Shown here one piece after another: positions 1 to 10,057 of a DNA stretch of 64,000 nt; position 1 is the stretch's first letter, and every line of letters starts with the position of its first letter. The notes beneath the pieces were generated by a model. It did not search any database, had not been told where the DNA came from, and saw nothing but the letters and a program-made list of their open reading frames with translations. This stretch comes from Streptomyces neyagawaensis. Its GTDB lineage: Bacteria; Actinomycetota; Actinomycetes; Streptomycetales; Streptomycetaceae. The stretch lies in contig NZ_JAMGBG010000001.1 of NCBI RefSeq assembly GCF_023516595.1, positions 372,001 through 436,000 on the forward strand, given 5' to 3'. A program made the translations under genes and the position numbers.

Positions 1-983
1 CCGGGGCCGACCGCGCACCCGTGGCCCGCCCCGGCCCCGCGAACTGCCCCGTTCCCGTGACCGTGCCCGTTGCCGTGACCGGGTCCGCGACCCCGTCCGT
101 GGTCGGCTCCATGGCTGACTCCGTGGGCGACCCCGAGTGCGCCCCTCTGCCCGTGCCCGCCCGGCGCAAGTTCGGCGAGGAGGTCGGCGACCGGTCCCGC
201 GCAGCCGTCCCGGACCGCCGCGACCAGTTGCGCGTGGCGTCGGCCGCACTCCGTGCGCGTGCGCCACAGCACGTCGGCGAGGTTGTCGCAGCCGCGCAGG
301 AGGCGGCCGGAGCCGAGCGGTACGGCGTCGCGCATACGGCGGGGACGGGGGTCGCAGGCGAAGACCGAGCGGAGGGCGACCACCATCTGTTCGGCGGCGG
401 CGAGGACCCGGCGCTGGCCGTCGGTCTTGCCGGCGACCCGCAGGGGAAGCAGGGCGGTGCCGAGGCGGTCGTCCGGCAGGGGGCCGCGGGTGACGGGGGA
501 CGCGCCCGCGGTGTGCCAGGCGGCCTGGACGACGGGGCGGCTCGGGTCGACCAGCGCGGTCTCCAGGAGGGTCAGCCCGCCGGAGGTCAACCGCTCGCCG
601 ACGATGCGGAGTTCGGGTTCGGCCTGGACGGCGATGTCGAGCCGGATGGGGCCCTCGGGGCCGTCGGCGGTGCAGCCGAGGCGGAAGCCGCGGCGGCGCT
701 GGGCGTCCGGGCGGGCCCGCTCGGGCACGCAGCCGTGCGGGGCGGGGAACGCCTCGTCGAGGCGGGCGCCGCCGCCGAGCCGGGCGAGCGCCTCGTACGC
801 TCGGAGCGCCGTCGTCTTGCCGCTGCCGCTGGGCCCCGCGAGGAGGGTGAGCGGGCCGAGCGGGAAGGCGGCGCCGCGGTGACCCGCGAAGGCCGAGAGC
901 CGCAGTTCGGTGACGCTCGGCCGATCCGAGCGGCTCGCTGCGCGGGTACCGGTCGGCATCGGTGACGGGGATGACGCGGTCAT
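1..983 (-). CDS. AAA family ATPase, 3' end outside the window
   Basis: Reading from the ATG at 983 towards position 1 gives an open frame that leaves the window, so the C-terminus is missing. About 45 residues in is a Walker A motif, LLAGPSGSGKTTA, preceded by LRLSAFAGHRGAAFPLGPL, the layout of RecF/SMC-like ATPases that bind ATP through an N-terminal P-loop. The last visible part is rich in His and Gly (HGHGNG-like), which looks like a low-complexity tail. The gene is divergent from the MarR-GNAT gene across 260 bp. ATPase activity is a family inference; substrate and partner cannot be told. The long plus-strand frames over the same stretch are antisense shadows. Confidence 0.75.
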   Translation of the reverse strand, partial: MTASSPSPMPTGTRAASRSDRPSVTELRLSAFAGHRGAAFPLGPLTLLAGPSGSGKTTALRAYEALARLGGGARLDEAFPAPHGCVPERARPDAQRRRGFRLGCTADGPEGPIRLDIAVQAEPELRIVGERLTSGGLTLLETALVDPSRPVVQAAWHTAGASPVTRGPLPDDRLGTALLPLRVAGKTDGQRRVLAAAEQMVVALRSVFACDPRPRRMRDAVPLGSGRLLRGCDNLADVLWRTRTECGRRHAQLVAAVRDGCAGPVADLLAELAPGGHGQRGALGVAHGVSHGADHGRGRGPGHGNGHGHGNGAVRGAGAGHGCAVGP

Positions 984-1223
984 ATGCGGACCGTAGAGGC
1001 CCCGGCCCGGACGAACCGTTCCACCGCGTGGATCTTCCTACCTACGAGGGAGCGCTTCCACCCAGGGATGCGCCCGGGAGGACCGGGGAGCGCCGGTGGA
1101 TCTCGTCGGCGCACTCATACGGCGCCCTACCGCGCGGGTACCGCTTCACGCGCGAGGCGTCGCGGCTGCCGAGCCGCCGGCCAGCCGCTCCCGCCGGCCA
1201 GGCCCCTCTGGCCGCACAGCCGG

Positions 1224-1245
1224 TTCTCTGACTAGAGTCAGAGAA
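1224..1245 (+). promoter_or_regulatory. Palindromic operator over the start of the MarR-GNAT gene
   Basis: TTCTCTGACT and AGTCAGAGAA are perfect 10-base inverted arms around AG, and the last arm ends on the A of the ATG at 1245. TAGAGT (1233-1238) is a plausible -10 element inside the palindrome; transcription would then start near the ATG, giving a leaderless mRNA. A MarR dimer bound here would block its own promoter. Arms and positions are seen; autoregulation is inferred. Confidence 0.6.
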
Positions 1246-2144
1246 TGGATCGGGCGGAGATTGATCAGGTGCGGCGGTTCAACCGCACCGTCACCGAACG
1301 CGTGGGCGTGCTCCACGACCACTACCTGGGCCGCGATCGGCCCGTCGGTGAGGCGCGGCTGCTGTGGGAGATCGGCGAGCAGGGCCAGGACGTACGGCGG
1401 CTGCGCGAGCGCCTCGGGCTCGACTCCGGGTACGTCAGCCGGTTGCTGCGTTCCCTGGAGACCGACGGCCTGGTGACGGTGGAGCCGCAGCCCCGGGACC
1501 GGCGGGTGCGTACGGTCCGGCTCACCGACGCGGGCCGCGCGGAGCGCGCCGCGCTGGATCGCCGCAGCGACGAGCTGGCCGGCTCCCTCCTGGAACCGCT
1601 CAACGCCGCCCAGCGCGTCCGGCTGGTGGCCGCCATGGCCGAGGTCGACCGTCTGCTGACCGCCGCGACGGTCGCACTGGACGGTGCCGACCCGGACCAC
1701 CCCGACGCCCAGCACTGTCTGCGGTCCTACTTCACCGAACTGCAGGAGCGCTTCGAGACCGGATTCGACCCCGCGCGGAGCCTGCTGCCCGACGCGGGCG
1801 AACTCCGGCCGCCGCACGGGCTGTTCCTGGTCGCCCGACTGCACGGCGAGCCGGTCGGCTGCGCGGGTCTGAAGCTGCCGCCCGGCGCCCCGGCCGAGGT
1901 CAAGCGCATGTGGGTCGCGCCCCACACCCGTGGCCTCGGCCTCGGCCGCAGGCTCCTGGCCGAACTGGAGTCCCGGGCCGCCCGGCACGGCCATGACGTC
2001 CTGCGCCTGGACACCAACAAGGCTCTCGGCGCCGCGATCGGCCTGTACCACTCCTACGGCTTCGAGGAGGTCACCGCCTTCAACGACGAGCCGTATGCCC
2101 ATCACTGGTTCGAGAAGCGGATCACCACGGCGTCGTCGGAGTGA
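1245..2144 (+). CDS. MarR-type HTH / GNAT acetyltransferase fusion regulator
   Basis: This 299-aa protein joins a MarR-like winged helix (about residues 10-140, with DSGYVSRLLRSLETDGLV as recognition helix and RDRRVRTVRLTDAGRA as wing) to a GNAT domain (about 150-299). The acetyl-CoA loop is seen in MWVAPHTRGLGLGRRLL, and NKALGAAIGLYHSYGFEEV is the typical C-terminal GNAT segment. Such fusions are known in actinobacteria as regulators that may sense or modify small molecules; the acceptor is unknown. There is no Shine-Dalgarno sequence. The gene begins directly at the palindrome described for 1224-1245, which suggests autorepression. It is divergent from the AAA ATPase gene and convergent with sepF. 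Confidence 0.88.
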   Translation: MDRAEIDQVRRFNRTVTERVGVLHDHYLGRDRPVGEARLLWEIGEQGQDVRRLRERLGLDSGYVSRLLRSLETDGLVTVEPQPRDRRVRTVRLTDAGRAERAALDRRSDELAGSLLEPLNAAQRVRLVAAMAEVDRLLTAATVALDGADPDHPDAQHCLRSYFTELQERFETGFDPARSLLPDAGELRPPHGLFLVARLHGEPVGCAGLKLPPGAPAEVKRMWVAPHTRGLGLGRRLLAELESRAARHGHDVLRLDTNKALGAAIGLYHSYGFEEVTAFNDEPYAHHWFEKRITTASSE

Positions 2145-2200
2145 AGGCTCCGACGACCCTCGGCTCCCCTGCTCCGGTTCGGGCGGTCCGGGCCGGCCGG

Positions 2201-2599
2201 TCAGACCCCGGGAACGCCCGCGTTCTCCATCAGGCCCCGGACCTCCGTGCCGTGGGGTGTGAGGAGGAACACGTTGCGGTCGACCCGGTGCATTCCGCTG
2301 GCGAGGCCGAAGACGACGCCGGTGCTGAAGTCGAGGACGCGTTTGGCCACCTCGCTCTCCGCGCCGGAGAGGTCGAGGAGGACCGGAATGCCCGCCATCA
2401 GCGTCTCGGCGACGTCGCGGGCGTCGGCGAAGACATTGACGCGGAGGACGACGAAACGGCGCCGGGCCTCCGTCTCGGCCTCCGGTATGGTCCGGTGGTC
2501 GACCGCGGACGGCCAGGCGTCCCGGCCCCGCAGCGGCACGACCTGTGCGAGCCCCTCCCACTGTTCGTCGGTGACATCGTGGCTGTTCACCCTGTTCAC
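2201..2599 (-). CDS. sepF: SepF-like cell division protein
   Basis: The core, from FVVLRVNVFADARDVAETLMAGIPVLLDLSG to RVLDFSTGVVFGLASGMHRV, is the SepF fold: a small alpha/beta protein that binds FtsZ and helps anchor the Z-ring to the membrane. At about 132 aa it resembles the short SepF paralogs of Streptomyces rather than the longer SepF of the division cluster, and it stands alone. The frame opens at a TTG at 2641. I prefer the GTG at 2599, which follows GGGGGAAGG; a second GTG lies at 2590. The N-terminal membrane-binding helix expected of full SepF is not obvious. Confidence 0.82.
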   Translation of the reverse strand: MNRVNSHDVTDEQWEGLAQVVPLRGRDAWPSAVDHRTIPEAETEARRRFVVLRVNVFADARDVAETLMAGIPVLLDLSGAESEVAKRVLDFSTGVVFGLASGMHRVDRNVFLLTPHGTEVRGLMENAGVPGV

Positions 2600-2925
2600 C
2601 GGCCTTCCCCCTGGCTCGCACTGATTGACTGCATCGACCAATTCTTACGCATGGTCACCCGTTCGGCCCAACAGCGACACGGACCGCGAGGCCGGCCGCG
2701 AAACCTCCGCCCAGCGCGTCGGCCGCACCGCGGCCTCACAGCCCCGCGCCGGACGGTGTGTAGCAGGCGTAACCCCTCATGATCAGGTCATGTGACATCG
2801 GCGTAACGGGCAATTCGTACGATCGAGCCTGCCCGGCGGCCACCAGGACGCTGAGCGGAAGCAGTCCGGCCGCCGTACCGGACGGGGACCGGGACACCCC
2901 GCACGCCGACAGAGAGGGGCCGCCC

Positions 2926-5900
2926 GTGGTCGCGCAGGGCCCGCAGAGCACCACCACCCAGGTACGGACCGTGTGCTCGTACTGCGGTGTCGGCTGCGGC
3001 ATGCTCCTGGACGTCGGGACGGGTCCCGACGGGCGGCGCACGGTCCTGAGGGCGACCGGCGACAAGTCCCACCCGGCGAACTTCGGCCGACTCTGCACCA
3101 AGGGCGCGACGACCGCCGACATGCTGGCCGCGCCCGGCCGGCTCACCACGGCCCTCGTACGGGACGACCGGGGTGACGAGCCGGTGCCCATGCCGGTCGC
3201 GGACGCCCTCTCCGAGACGGCCCGGCGGCTGCGCGCGATCATCGACGAGCACGGCCCCGACGCGTTCGCGTTCTATGTCTCCGGCCAGATGAGCCTGGAG
3301 GCGCAGTACCTGGCGAACAAGCTGGCCAAGGGCTTCATCCGCACCAATCAGATCGAGTCGAACTCCCGGCTGTGCATGGCGAGCGCCGGCACCGGCTACA
3401 AGCTGTCGCTGGGCGCCGACGGGCCGCCCGGCTCGTACGAGGACCTCGACAAGGCGGACGTCTTCCTCGTGATCGGCTCGAACATGGCCGACTGCCACCC
3501 CATCCTCTTCCTGCGGATGATGGACCGCGTCAAAGCGGGCGCGAAGCTGATCGTCGTCGATCCGCGGCGGACGGCGACCGCCGAGAAGGCCGAGCTCTTC
3601 CTTCAGATACGTCCGGGCACGGACCTCGCCCTGCTCAACGGGCTGCTGCGCCTGCTGCACGAGAACGGGCACACCGACCCGGAGTTCATCGCCGCCCACA
3701 CCGAGGGCTGGGAGGCGATGCCCGGCTTCCTCGCCGACTACGCGCCGGACGCCGTCGCCTCCGTCACCGGGCTCGCCGCCGACGACATACGCGAGGCCGC
3801 GCGGCTGATCGGCGAGGCGGCCGAGTGGACGAGCTGCTGGACCATGGGGCTCAACCAGTCCACGCACGGCACCTGGAACACCAACGCCCTGGTCAATCTG
3901 CATCTGGCGACCGGCGCCATCTGCCGGCCGGGCAGCGGGCCGTTCTCCCTGACCGGGCAGCCCAACGCCATGGGCGGGCGCGAGATGGGCTACATGGGGC
4001 CGGGGCTGCCGGGCCAGCGGTCGGTGCTCGTGGACGAGGAGCGGGCGTTCGTCGAGGAACTGTGGGGGCTGGCGCCGGACACGCTGCGCCCGGACGGTTT
4101 CGGCAAGGGCACCGTCGAGATGTTCCGGAGGATGGCCGACGGCGAGATCAAGGCGTGCTGGATCATCTGCACCAACCCCGTCGCCTCCGTCGCCAACCGG
4201 AAGACCGTGATCGAGGGGCTGGAGGCCGCGGAGTTCGTCGTCACGCAGGACGTGTTCGCCGACACCGAGACCAACGCGTACGCCGATGTCGTGCTGCCCG
4301 GGGCCCTGTGGACCGAGTCCGAGGGCGTCCTCGTCAACAGCGAGCGGAATCTGACGCTGGCCTCCGCGGCCGCCGACCCGCCGGGCGAGGCGATGGCGGA
4401 CTGGCGGATCATCGCCGCCGTCGCGCGGGAGATGGGCTTCGAGAAGGGCTTCTCGTACGACAGCGCCGAGCAGGTCTTCGAGGAGATCAAGCAGGCATGG
4501 AACCCGAAGACCGGGTGGGATCTGCGGGGAGTGACGTACGAGCGGCTGCGGTCGTCGACGGTGCAGTGGCCGGCCGCGGAGGAGACGGGACCCGCGCGGA
4601 ACCCGATCCGGTACGTGGACGCGGACGGCGGGCTGACGTTCCCCACCGCGAGCGGACGTGCCGTGTTCCACGCGCGGCCGCACATGGAGCCCGCCGAACT
4701 CCCGGACGACGACTTCCCGTTCGTGCTCAACACGGGGCGGCTGCAGCACCAGTGGCACACGCTGACGAAGACGGGGAAGGTCGCCAAGCTCAACCGGCTG
4801 AACCCCGGTCCGTTCGTGGAGGTGCATCCGCAGGACGCGCAGGCGCTGCACCTCGCCGACGGCGACTTCGTCGAGGTCGCCTCGCGGCGGGGGCGGGCCG
4901 TGCTGCCGGTGGTCGTGACGGACCGGGTGCGGCCGGGGTGTCTGTTCGCGCCGTTCCACTGGAACGACCTGTTCGGGGAGTACCTGAGCATCAACGCGGT
5001 GACCAGCGACGCGGTGGACCCGCTGTCGTTCCAGCCGGAGTTGAAGGTGTGCGCGGTGGGCCTGACGAAGGTGGCGGCGCCCGCGCCGTCGCCGACCGGG
5101 ACCCAGCCGGTCGCGGCCGGCGCGGTCGACACCCGGGCGGGCACGGCTCACACTGTCGAGGCGCTCGTCCCGAGCGCGGTCGCCCCCGGCGCCAACCCCT
5201 TCGGTCTCGCACCCGCTCCCCCGCCCGTGCTCTCCGCCCAGGAGCGCCAGTACCTGACCGGTTTCCTCGCCGGGCTCGGGTCCGGCGTCACCGGGGTGCC
5301 CGTGCTGCCGCCGGACGCGCCGTTCAGCCCCGAGCACGCGCTGTGGGTGAACGGGGTGCTCGCCGGGATGTACTCGCGGTCCGCGGCGCCGGTGGCCGTC
5401 CCCGCGGCCGGGGCGGCGGGGCGGGACGTCTTGGTGCTGTGGGCCTCGCAGACCGGCACCGCGGAGGAGTTCGCGATGGCCGCCGCCGAGCAGCTGGGCG
5501 CGGCGGGGCACCGGGCGGCGCTGGTCGGCATGGACGAGGCCGCCCCGGCCGAACTGCCGCGCGGCGCGGACCTGTTGCTCATCACCAGCACCTTCGGTGA
5601 CGGGGACGCGCCCGACAACGGCTCGGGTTTCTGGGAGGCGCTCACGGACCGGGAGGCGCCGAGGCTCGACGGTGTGCGGTACGCGGTGCTGGCGTTCGGG
5701 GACTCGTCCTACGACGACTTCTGCGGGCACGGCCGGCGGCTGGACGCCCGGCTCGACGAGCTGGGCGCGGTGCGACTGGCGCCCCGTACGGACTGCGAGC
5801 CGGACTACGAGCCGTCGGCTGACGCCTGGCTCGGGCAGGTGCTCACCGCGCTCGGCACCGGGACGGAGACCTCCGCTCCGCAGGGGCTCACGGAGGCGGG

Positions 5901-7098
5901 CCCTCAGGCCGCACCCGACGCAGTCCCTGTCACGGCCCCCGTCCTGGCGCCCGTCACCGCGCCCGTCGCCCCCCGGTCCGCCAGGCCCGCGCCCGCGCGG
6001 GCCCGGCTGGTCGGCAACCGGCTGCTCAGCCTGCCGGGGGCGGGCAAGGAAGTACGCCGGTTCACCTTCGACACGAAGGGGACGCGGCTCACGTACGAGG
6101 CCGGTGACGCGCTCGGGGTGCGGCCGGTCAACTCCCCCGGCCTGGTCGCGGAATGGCTGGCGGTGACCGGTCTGGACGGCTCGGCCGCCGTGGAGGTCGC
6201 CGGTGTCGGCGAGGTGCCCTTCGCCGAGGCGCTGCACCGGCATCTCGACATCACCCGGATCACCTCGGACCTGCTCCGTTTCGTCTCCGAACGGACTCGG
6301 GACAACCGGGAGTTGAAGAAGCTGATGCGGCCCGACAACAAGGACGGCCTCGCCCAGTGGTCGTGGGGCAGGCAGGCCGTGGACGTGGTCGCCGAGTTCG
6401 CGGTGCGGGCCTCCGCGGCAGAGTGGGCCGGGGTGTTCAAGCGGCTCCAGCCCCGGCTGTACTCCATCTCGTCGAGCCCGCTCGTCGACCCGCACGAGGT
6501 GTCGCTGACCGTGTCGGTCGTGCGGTACGAGAACCTGCGCGGGCAGCCGCGCGGCGGGGTCTGCTCACCGTTCCTCGCGGACGGCGAGACGGGCCTGGAG
6601 GTGCCGGTGTTCGTGCACCGGTCACCGCACTTCCGGCCGCCCGCGGACGCCACGACCCCGATGGTCATGGTCGGCCCCGGCACCGGTGTCGCCCCCTTCA
6701 TCGGCTTCCTCCAGGAGCGGCTGGCCCTCGGCCACCGGGCGCCCAACTGGCTGTTCTTCGGCGAGCAGCACCGGGCCACGGACCACTACTACGAGGACGA
6801 GCTGACGGAGCTGCGGCGGGCGGGGGTGCTGGACCGGCTGGACACCGCGTTCTCGCGGGACCAGCGGGCCAAGGTGTACGTGCAGGACCGGATGCGCGAG
6901 CACGGCCCCGAGCTGTGGCACTGGCTTCAGGACGGCGCCCGCTTCTACGTCTGCGGCGACGCCTCCCGCATGGCGAAGGACGTCGACCGGGCGCTGCGCG
7001 ACATCGCGGTCGCCCACGGCGGGCTGAGCGAGGCGGAGGCCGCCGCGTACGTGAAGCAGCTGGCGAACGAGAAGCGGTACGTGCGGGACGTGTACTGA
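2926..7098 (+). CDS. Assimilatory nitrate reductase fused to a flavodoxin/FNR-type reductase
   Basis: This 1,390-aa protein holds a whole electron chain. The N-terminus has [10 protein letters not shown], a 4Fe-4S site, and the first ~700 residues are a molybdopterin bis-MGD oxidoreductase of the NasA/NarB type ([29 protein letters not shown], and the C-terminal molybdopterin-binding region with [17 protein letters not shown]). A Pro/Ala linker leads to a flavodoxin domain (from about 833, [14 protein letters not shown]), then an FAD/NADPH module (from about 1025; RLYSISSSP near 1177, [11 protein letters not shown] near 1250, [13 protein letters not shown] near 1340). It should reduce nitrate to nitrite in the cytosol with NADPH. 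I chose the GTG at 2926 because AGAGAGGGG lies just upstream; the frame is open from 2779. No nitrite reductase or nitrate transporter is adjacent. Confidence 0.93.
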   Translation: MVAQGPQSTTTQVRTVCSYCGVGCGMLLDVGTGPDGRRTVLRATGDKSHPANFGRLCTKGATTADMLAAPGRLTTALVRDDRGDEPVPMPVADALSETARRLRAIIDEHGPDAFAFYVSGQMSLEAQYLANKLAKGFIRTNQIESNSRLCMASAGTGYKLSLGADGPPGSYEDLDKADVFLVIGSNMADCHPILFLRMMDRVKAGAKLIVVDPRRTATAEKAELFLQIRPGTDLALLNGLLRLLHENGHTDPEFIAAHTEGWEAMPGFLADYAPDAVASVTGLAADDIREAARLIGEAAEWTSCWTMGLNQSTHGTWNTNALVNLHLATGAICRPGSGPFSLTGQPNAMGGREMGYMGPGLPGQRSVLVDEERAFVEELWGLAPDTLRPDGFGKGTVEMFRRMADGEIKACWIICTNPVASVANRKTVIEGLEAAEFVVTQDVFADTETNAYADVVLPGALWTESEGVLVNSERNLTLASAAADPPGEAMADWRIIAAVAREMGFEKGFSYDSAEQVFEEIKQAWNPKTGWDLRGVTYERLRSSTVQWPAAEETGPARNPIRYVDADGGLTFPTASGRAVFHARPHMEPAELPDDDFPFVLNTGRLQHQWHTLTKTGKVAKLNRLNPGPFVEVHPQDAQALHLADGDFVEVASRRGRAVLPVVVTDRVRPGCLFAPFHWNDLFGEYLSINAVTSDAVDPLSFQPELKVCAVGLTKVAAPAPSPTGTQPVAAGAVDTRAGTAHTVEALVPSAVAPGANPFGLAPAPPPVLSAQERQYLTGFLAGLGSGVTGVPVLPPDAPFSPEHALWVNGVLAGMYSRSAAPVAVPAAGAAGRDVLVLWASQTGTAEEFAMAAAEQLGAAGHRAALVGMDEAAPAELPRGADLLLITSTFGDGDAPDNGSGFWEALTDREAPRLDGVRYAVLAFGDSSYDDFCGHGRRLDARLDELGAVRLAPRTDCEPDYEPSADAWLGQVLTALGTGTETSAPQGLTEAGPQAAPDAVPVTAPVLAPVTAPVAPRSARPAPARARLVGNRLLSLPGAGKEVRRFTFDTKGTRLTYEAGDALGVRPVNSPGLVAEWLAVTGLDGSAAVEVAGVGEVPFAEALHRHLDITRITSDLLRFVSERTRDNRELKKLMRPDNKDGLAQWSWGRQAVDVVAEFAVRASAAEWAGVFKRLQPRLYSISSSPLVDPHEVSLTVSVVRYENLRGQPRGGVCSPFLADGETGLEVPVFVHRSPHFRPPADATTPMVMVGPGTGVAPFIGFLQERLALGHRAPNWLFFGEQHRATDHYYEDELTELRRAGVLDRLDTAFSRDQRAKVYVQDRMREHGPELWHWLQDGARFYVCGDASRMAKDVDRALRDIAVAHGGLSEAEAAAYVKQLANEKRYVRDVY

Positions 7099-7135
7099 CC
7101 CTGTGCGCCGACAGGGGCACCCGCCCATCTCCCCG

Positions 7136-7738
7136 TCAGATCCAGCCCTGCTGCCACGCGTGGTGGGCCGCCGCGTGGCGGGTGGGGGCGCCCAGCTTGG
7201 ACATCGCGGCGGAGAGGTAGTTGCGCACGGTGCCCTGGGCCAGATGGACCTCGGTGGCGATCTCGGCGACGGAGGCTCCGGTGCGGGCGGCGCGCAGGAC
7301 CTGGAGTTCGCGGTCGCTGAGGGGGCAGTCGTCCTCGGTGAGCGCGGACGCGGCGATGTCGGGGTCCACATAGCGGCGTCCGGCGGCGATGTCGCGGAGG
7401 ATCTCCGCCAGCCGGGCGGCCGGGGTCGTCTTGGGGACGAAGCCCCGCACGCCCGCGGCGAGGGCCCGGCGCAGTACGGCGGGCCGGGCGTGCCGGGTGA
7501 CGATGACGGTGCGGGTGGGCAGTTCGGCGCCGATCTCCTCGGCGGCGCGCAGTCCGTCGGTCGGTGGCATCTCCAGGTCGAGCACGGCGATGTCCGGGCG
7601 GTGTTCGCGGGCGAGCCGGACCGCGTCGGTGGAGGTGGCGGCCTCCGCGACCACCCGCAGGTCGTCCTCCAGGGCGAGCAGCGCGGCGAGGGCGCCGCGC
7701 AGGAGGTCCTCGTCGTCGGCTATGAGGAGCCGGATCAT
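7136..7738 (-). CDS. NarL/DesR-type response regulator
   Basis: This 200-aa regulator has a receiver domain (LLIADDEDLLRGAL start, phospho-acceptor Asp in AVLDLEMPPTDGL, Lys in GFVPKTTPAA) and a C-terminal LuxR helix-turn-helix (LSDRELQVLRAARTG, EIATEVHLAQGTVRNYLSAAMSKLG). The upstream frame is open, but the start is the ATG at 7738, where ATGA overlaps the stop of the kinase gene, so the two are co-translated. Layout matches DesKR-like pairs that answer membrane or envelope signals in Gram-positives; the true signal is unknown. Its 3' end faces the nitrate reductase gene across 37 bp. Confidence 0.92.
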   Translation of the reverse strand: MIRLLIADDEDLLRGALAALLALEDDLRVVAEAATSTDAVRLAREHRPDIAVLDLEMPPTDGLRAAEEIGAELPTRTVIVTRHARPAVLRRALAAGVRGFVPKTTPAARLAEILRDIAAGRRYVDPDIAASALTEDDCPLSDRELQVLRAARTGASVAEIATEVHLAQGTVRNYLSAAMSKLGAPTRHAAAHHAWQQGWI

Positions 7739-9021
7739 CGGGCCACTTCCTTCAGGGGTTCGGGGGTCGCGTCGGCCCGGCCGAGCGGCAGGGTGGCCGT
7801 GACCTCGAAGCGGCCGCCGTCGCGGTGCCACGTCAACTCGCCTCCGGCGGACCGCAGTCGCTCGGCGAGGGCGGTCAGGCCGGTGCCGTCACCGGCGCCG
7901 GGGCGCTCGTCGGCGCCGTCGTTGGCCACGCGCAGCCGGGCGCGGTCGCCGGTGACCAGGTGGTCGATCTCCGCGTACCGGGCGTGGCTGTGGCGCAGGA
8001 CGTTGGTGGTGGCCTCCCGCATGACCAGGCCGAGCAGATGGCGGGTGGTGTCGGCCATGTCGCCGGCGGAGGCGGCGGGTTCGAGGGACGTGCGGGTGTC
8101 GATGCCGGCCGCGGCCAGCACCTTCCCGGCGTTGGCGATCTCGTCGTCGAGGGTGGTCCTGCGGTAGCCCCGCACCACGGCCCGTGTGTCGCGGAGGGCG
8201 TCGGCGGACAGCTGCCGTACCTCGCGCATCTCGGCGGCGGCCCGCGCGGGGTCCCGTTCCACGAGCCGCGCCGCCAACTCGCTCTTCAAAGCGATGACCT
8301 GGAGGTGGTGACCCTGGATGTCGTGCAGGTCGGCGGCGAAGCGGAGCCGTTCGTCCCGCACGGCCAGCTCGGCCTCCAGTCGCCGCGCCCGGTCGAGGCG
8401 TCCGGCGATGTTCCAGGCCCACAGGGGGCCGAGCACCGTCCACGCGGTGAAGGCGACGAGCCCGGCCGGGAAGAGCGCGGCGTACGGCAGCTCCCCGTCA
8501 CCGGCGGCCAGACTGACGGCGGCGCCCGGCAGCGTGGCGAGGAGCACCGCGCCGGCGAGCAGGGACCGGCGGTGACGGGGGCGGAGGAAGGTCGCGAAGA
8601 TGGCCGTGGTGACGGCCGGGGCGACCGCCCACAACTCGTAGGCGTGCCGGGCCAGCGGCAGCGTCGCGAGCACGACGGTGGCGGCGACCAGGGCGACCAG
8701 CAAGTACCGCGGTGGGCGCGCGCGGTGAGGGACGTCGGCGGCCCTCGACGGGCTCAGCGGACGGCCGAGCAGAATCGCGCCGACGACCGTGTCGACCACG
8801 AGCGCGCCGGCGACCGGGACCCGCGCCCAAGCGGGGACGTCCGGGTCCAGGACCCACTCGCCGTAGAACAGCACCAGAAGGCACACGGTGGTGCCCGGCA
8901 CCGTCCACCAGGTGAAACGACGGAAGCCCGTCAGCCCCGCCCCGCGCTCGCTCTCCCCGTCCCGCACCCGCTCATTGTCGTACGGCTGTGCCCCCGCATG
9001 ACAGATGTCACGCGGAGACAT
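7735..9021 (-). CDS. Membrane sensor histidine kinase, DesK/NarX family
   Basis: About five membrane segments (residues 35-185, beginning with WWTVPGTTVCLLVLFYGEW) precede a HisKA_3 dimerisation helix with the phosphorylated His in FAADLHDIQGHHLQVIALKS, then an HATPase_c domain (REATTNVLRHSHA N-box, GDGTGLTALAERL G-box). It should autophosphorylate and pass phosphate to the regulator encoded immediately downstream. The frame opens at an ATG at 9021, but a GTG at 8967 (VRDGESERG) after AATGAGCGG is an equally good start and would drop 18 poorly conserved residues. It is divergent from the membrane protein gene at 9168. Confidence 0.92.
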   Translation of the reverse strand: MSPRDICHAGAQPYDNERVRDGESERGAGLTGFRRFTWWTVPGTTVCLLVLFYGEWVLDPDVPAWARVPVAGALVVDTVVGAILLGRPLSPSRAADVPHRARPPRYLLVALVAATVVLATLPLARHAYELWAVAPAVTTAIFATFLRPRHRRSLLAGAVLLATLPGAAVSLAAGDGELPYAALFPAGLVAFTAWTVLGPLWAWNIAGRLDRARRLEAELAVRDERLRFAADLHDIQGHHLQVIALKSELAARLVERDPARAAAEMREVRQLSADALRDTRAVVRGYRRTTLDDEIANAGKVLAAAGIDTRTSLEPAASAGDMADTTRHLLGLVMREATTNVLRHSHARYAEIDHLVTGDRARLRVANDGADERPGAGDGTGLTALAERLRSAGGELTWHRDGGRFEVTATLPLGRADATPEPLKEVAR

Positions 9022-9167
9022 GACAACGCCATGCGCGGGCGTGCGGATACGGCACTACTGGCGGCGTCGGGGCGGGAGCAGTCTGAGGGCCAGGGGGAAG
9101 AACCCCGCCCCCTTTGACCTGGCTTGACGCCTCTCGTGTCCCGTTCCCACGTATCGCAGGAGACCCC

Positions 9168-9776
9168 ATGTGTGCCACGACCTCGTCCCGCTCCAGCGAC
9201 ATGTCCGAGGAGCGGCGGCCGGGCCGGGCGCTGCTGCGGCGCTGGCCCACGGCCCTCGCGCTCGCCCTGACCGTGCCGGGGCTGGTGCTGGGCGGCTCGG
9301 AAGAAGCGGCTGGCGCCGTCCGCGGATACGGGGAGTTCCTGCCCCTCCTCCCGCTGCTGTACGTGGTCGTCCATCAGGCGGGGAGGGCGAAGGCGACCTG
9401 GCCCGTGCTGGGGGCGGGCGTGGTGTTCGCGTTCGCCCTGCAACTCCTGGACGTCGTCTCGCCGGCCGGTGTCATGGTGGGCGTCGCGCTGGCCGTACTG
9501 CTGTGGGGTGCCGTGCGCGGAACTCCCCATGGGCGGCCCCTCCTTGGCGTCCAGGCGGCCGGCGCGGTCGTGTTCGGCGCGCTCGCGCTCACCGGTCTGG
9601 TGCTGGACCCCGACGTGGGCCGGTATCTGGTGGCCGCGGGCTGGTTCCTCCACGGCGTCTGGGACTTCGCCCATCTGCGGATGCGTCGACTCGACGGTGT
9701 CGTCGCGCCCACCTTCGCCGAGTGGTGCGGGGTCGTGGACGTGGTGGTCGCCGTGGAGCTGCTGTTCCTCGTGTGA
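9168..9776 (+). CDS. Small polytopic membrane protein of unknown function
   Basis: I do not recognise the family. The 202-aa protein has five to six hydrophobic stretches (for example TALALALTVPGLVLGG, FLPLLPLLYVVVHQAG, VVFAFALQLLDVV, GVALAVLLWGAV, VVFGALALTGLVL) and a C-terminal part with AAGWFLHGVWDFAHLRM, containing a HGxWD pattern in or near the membrane. I chose the ATG at 9168 because CAGGAGA lies five bases upstream; the frame also opens at 9114. It stands alone, divergent from the kinase gene. Confidence 0.75.
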   Translation: MCATTSSRSSDMSEERRPGRALLRRWPTALALALTVPGLVLGGSEEAAGAVRGYGEFLPLLPLLYVVVHQAGRAKATWPVLGAGVVFAFALQLLDVVSPAGVMVGVALAVLLWGAVRGTPHGRPLLGVQAAGAVVFGALALTGLVLDPDVGRYLVAAGWFLHGVWDFAHLRMRRLDGVVAPTFAEWCGVVDVVVAVELLFLV

Positions 9777-9816
9777 CCCGTGTGACCAGGGCGGGCGCCG
9801 CAGTCGCCGGGTCGGC

Positions 9817-9882
9817 GGGTGTCGCGGTCGCCGGGCCGGGGTGTCGCGGTCGCCGGGCCAGGGTGTCGCGGTCGCCGGGCCG
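9817..9882. repeat. 22-bp tandem repeat, three copies
   Basis: Three near-identical units of the GTGTCGCGGTCGCCGGGCC type start at 9817, 9839 and 9861, with a weaker related sequence near 9907. They lie in the 281-bp gap between the membrane protein gene and the secreted protein gene. There is no internal dyad, so this looks like slippage of GC-rich sequence rather than a terminator. The rest of the gap holds no gene I can support. Confidence 0.8.
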
Positions 9883-10057
9883 GGGGGCCGAAGTCGTCGT
9901 ACTCGGGGTGTCGCGGCGGTCGCGCCGATTCCGGCCCGCGACAACGGCTTTGCCATCTCTTTACAACGGGGGCGGCCGCTGTCTCGTCTCTCCGCTCGAT
10001 CCGCAACGCCGCCCCGCCGGGTCACCGTCCGGGCGGCCCGACGAGAGAGAGCGACTC

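Noticed and set aside
2764..2830. GlnR box upstream of the nitrate reductase gene
   Set aside because: GTAAC and GTGAC elements are present but spacing and the A-rich halves do not match the GlnR consensus well enough to claim a site.
2788..6495. 1,235-aa minus-strand open frame over the nitrate reductase gene
   Set aside because: Antisense shadow; the plus strand shows all cofactor motifs in one frame.
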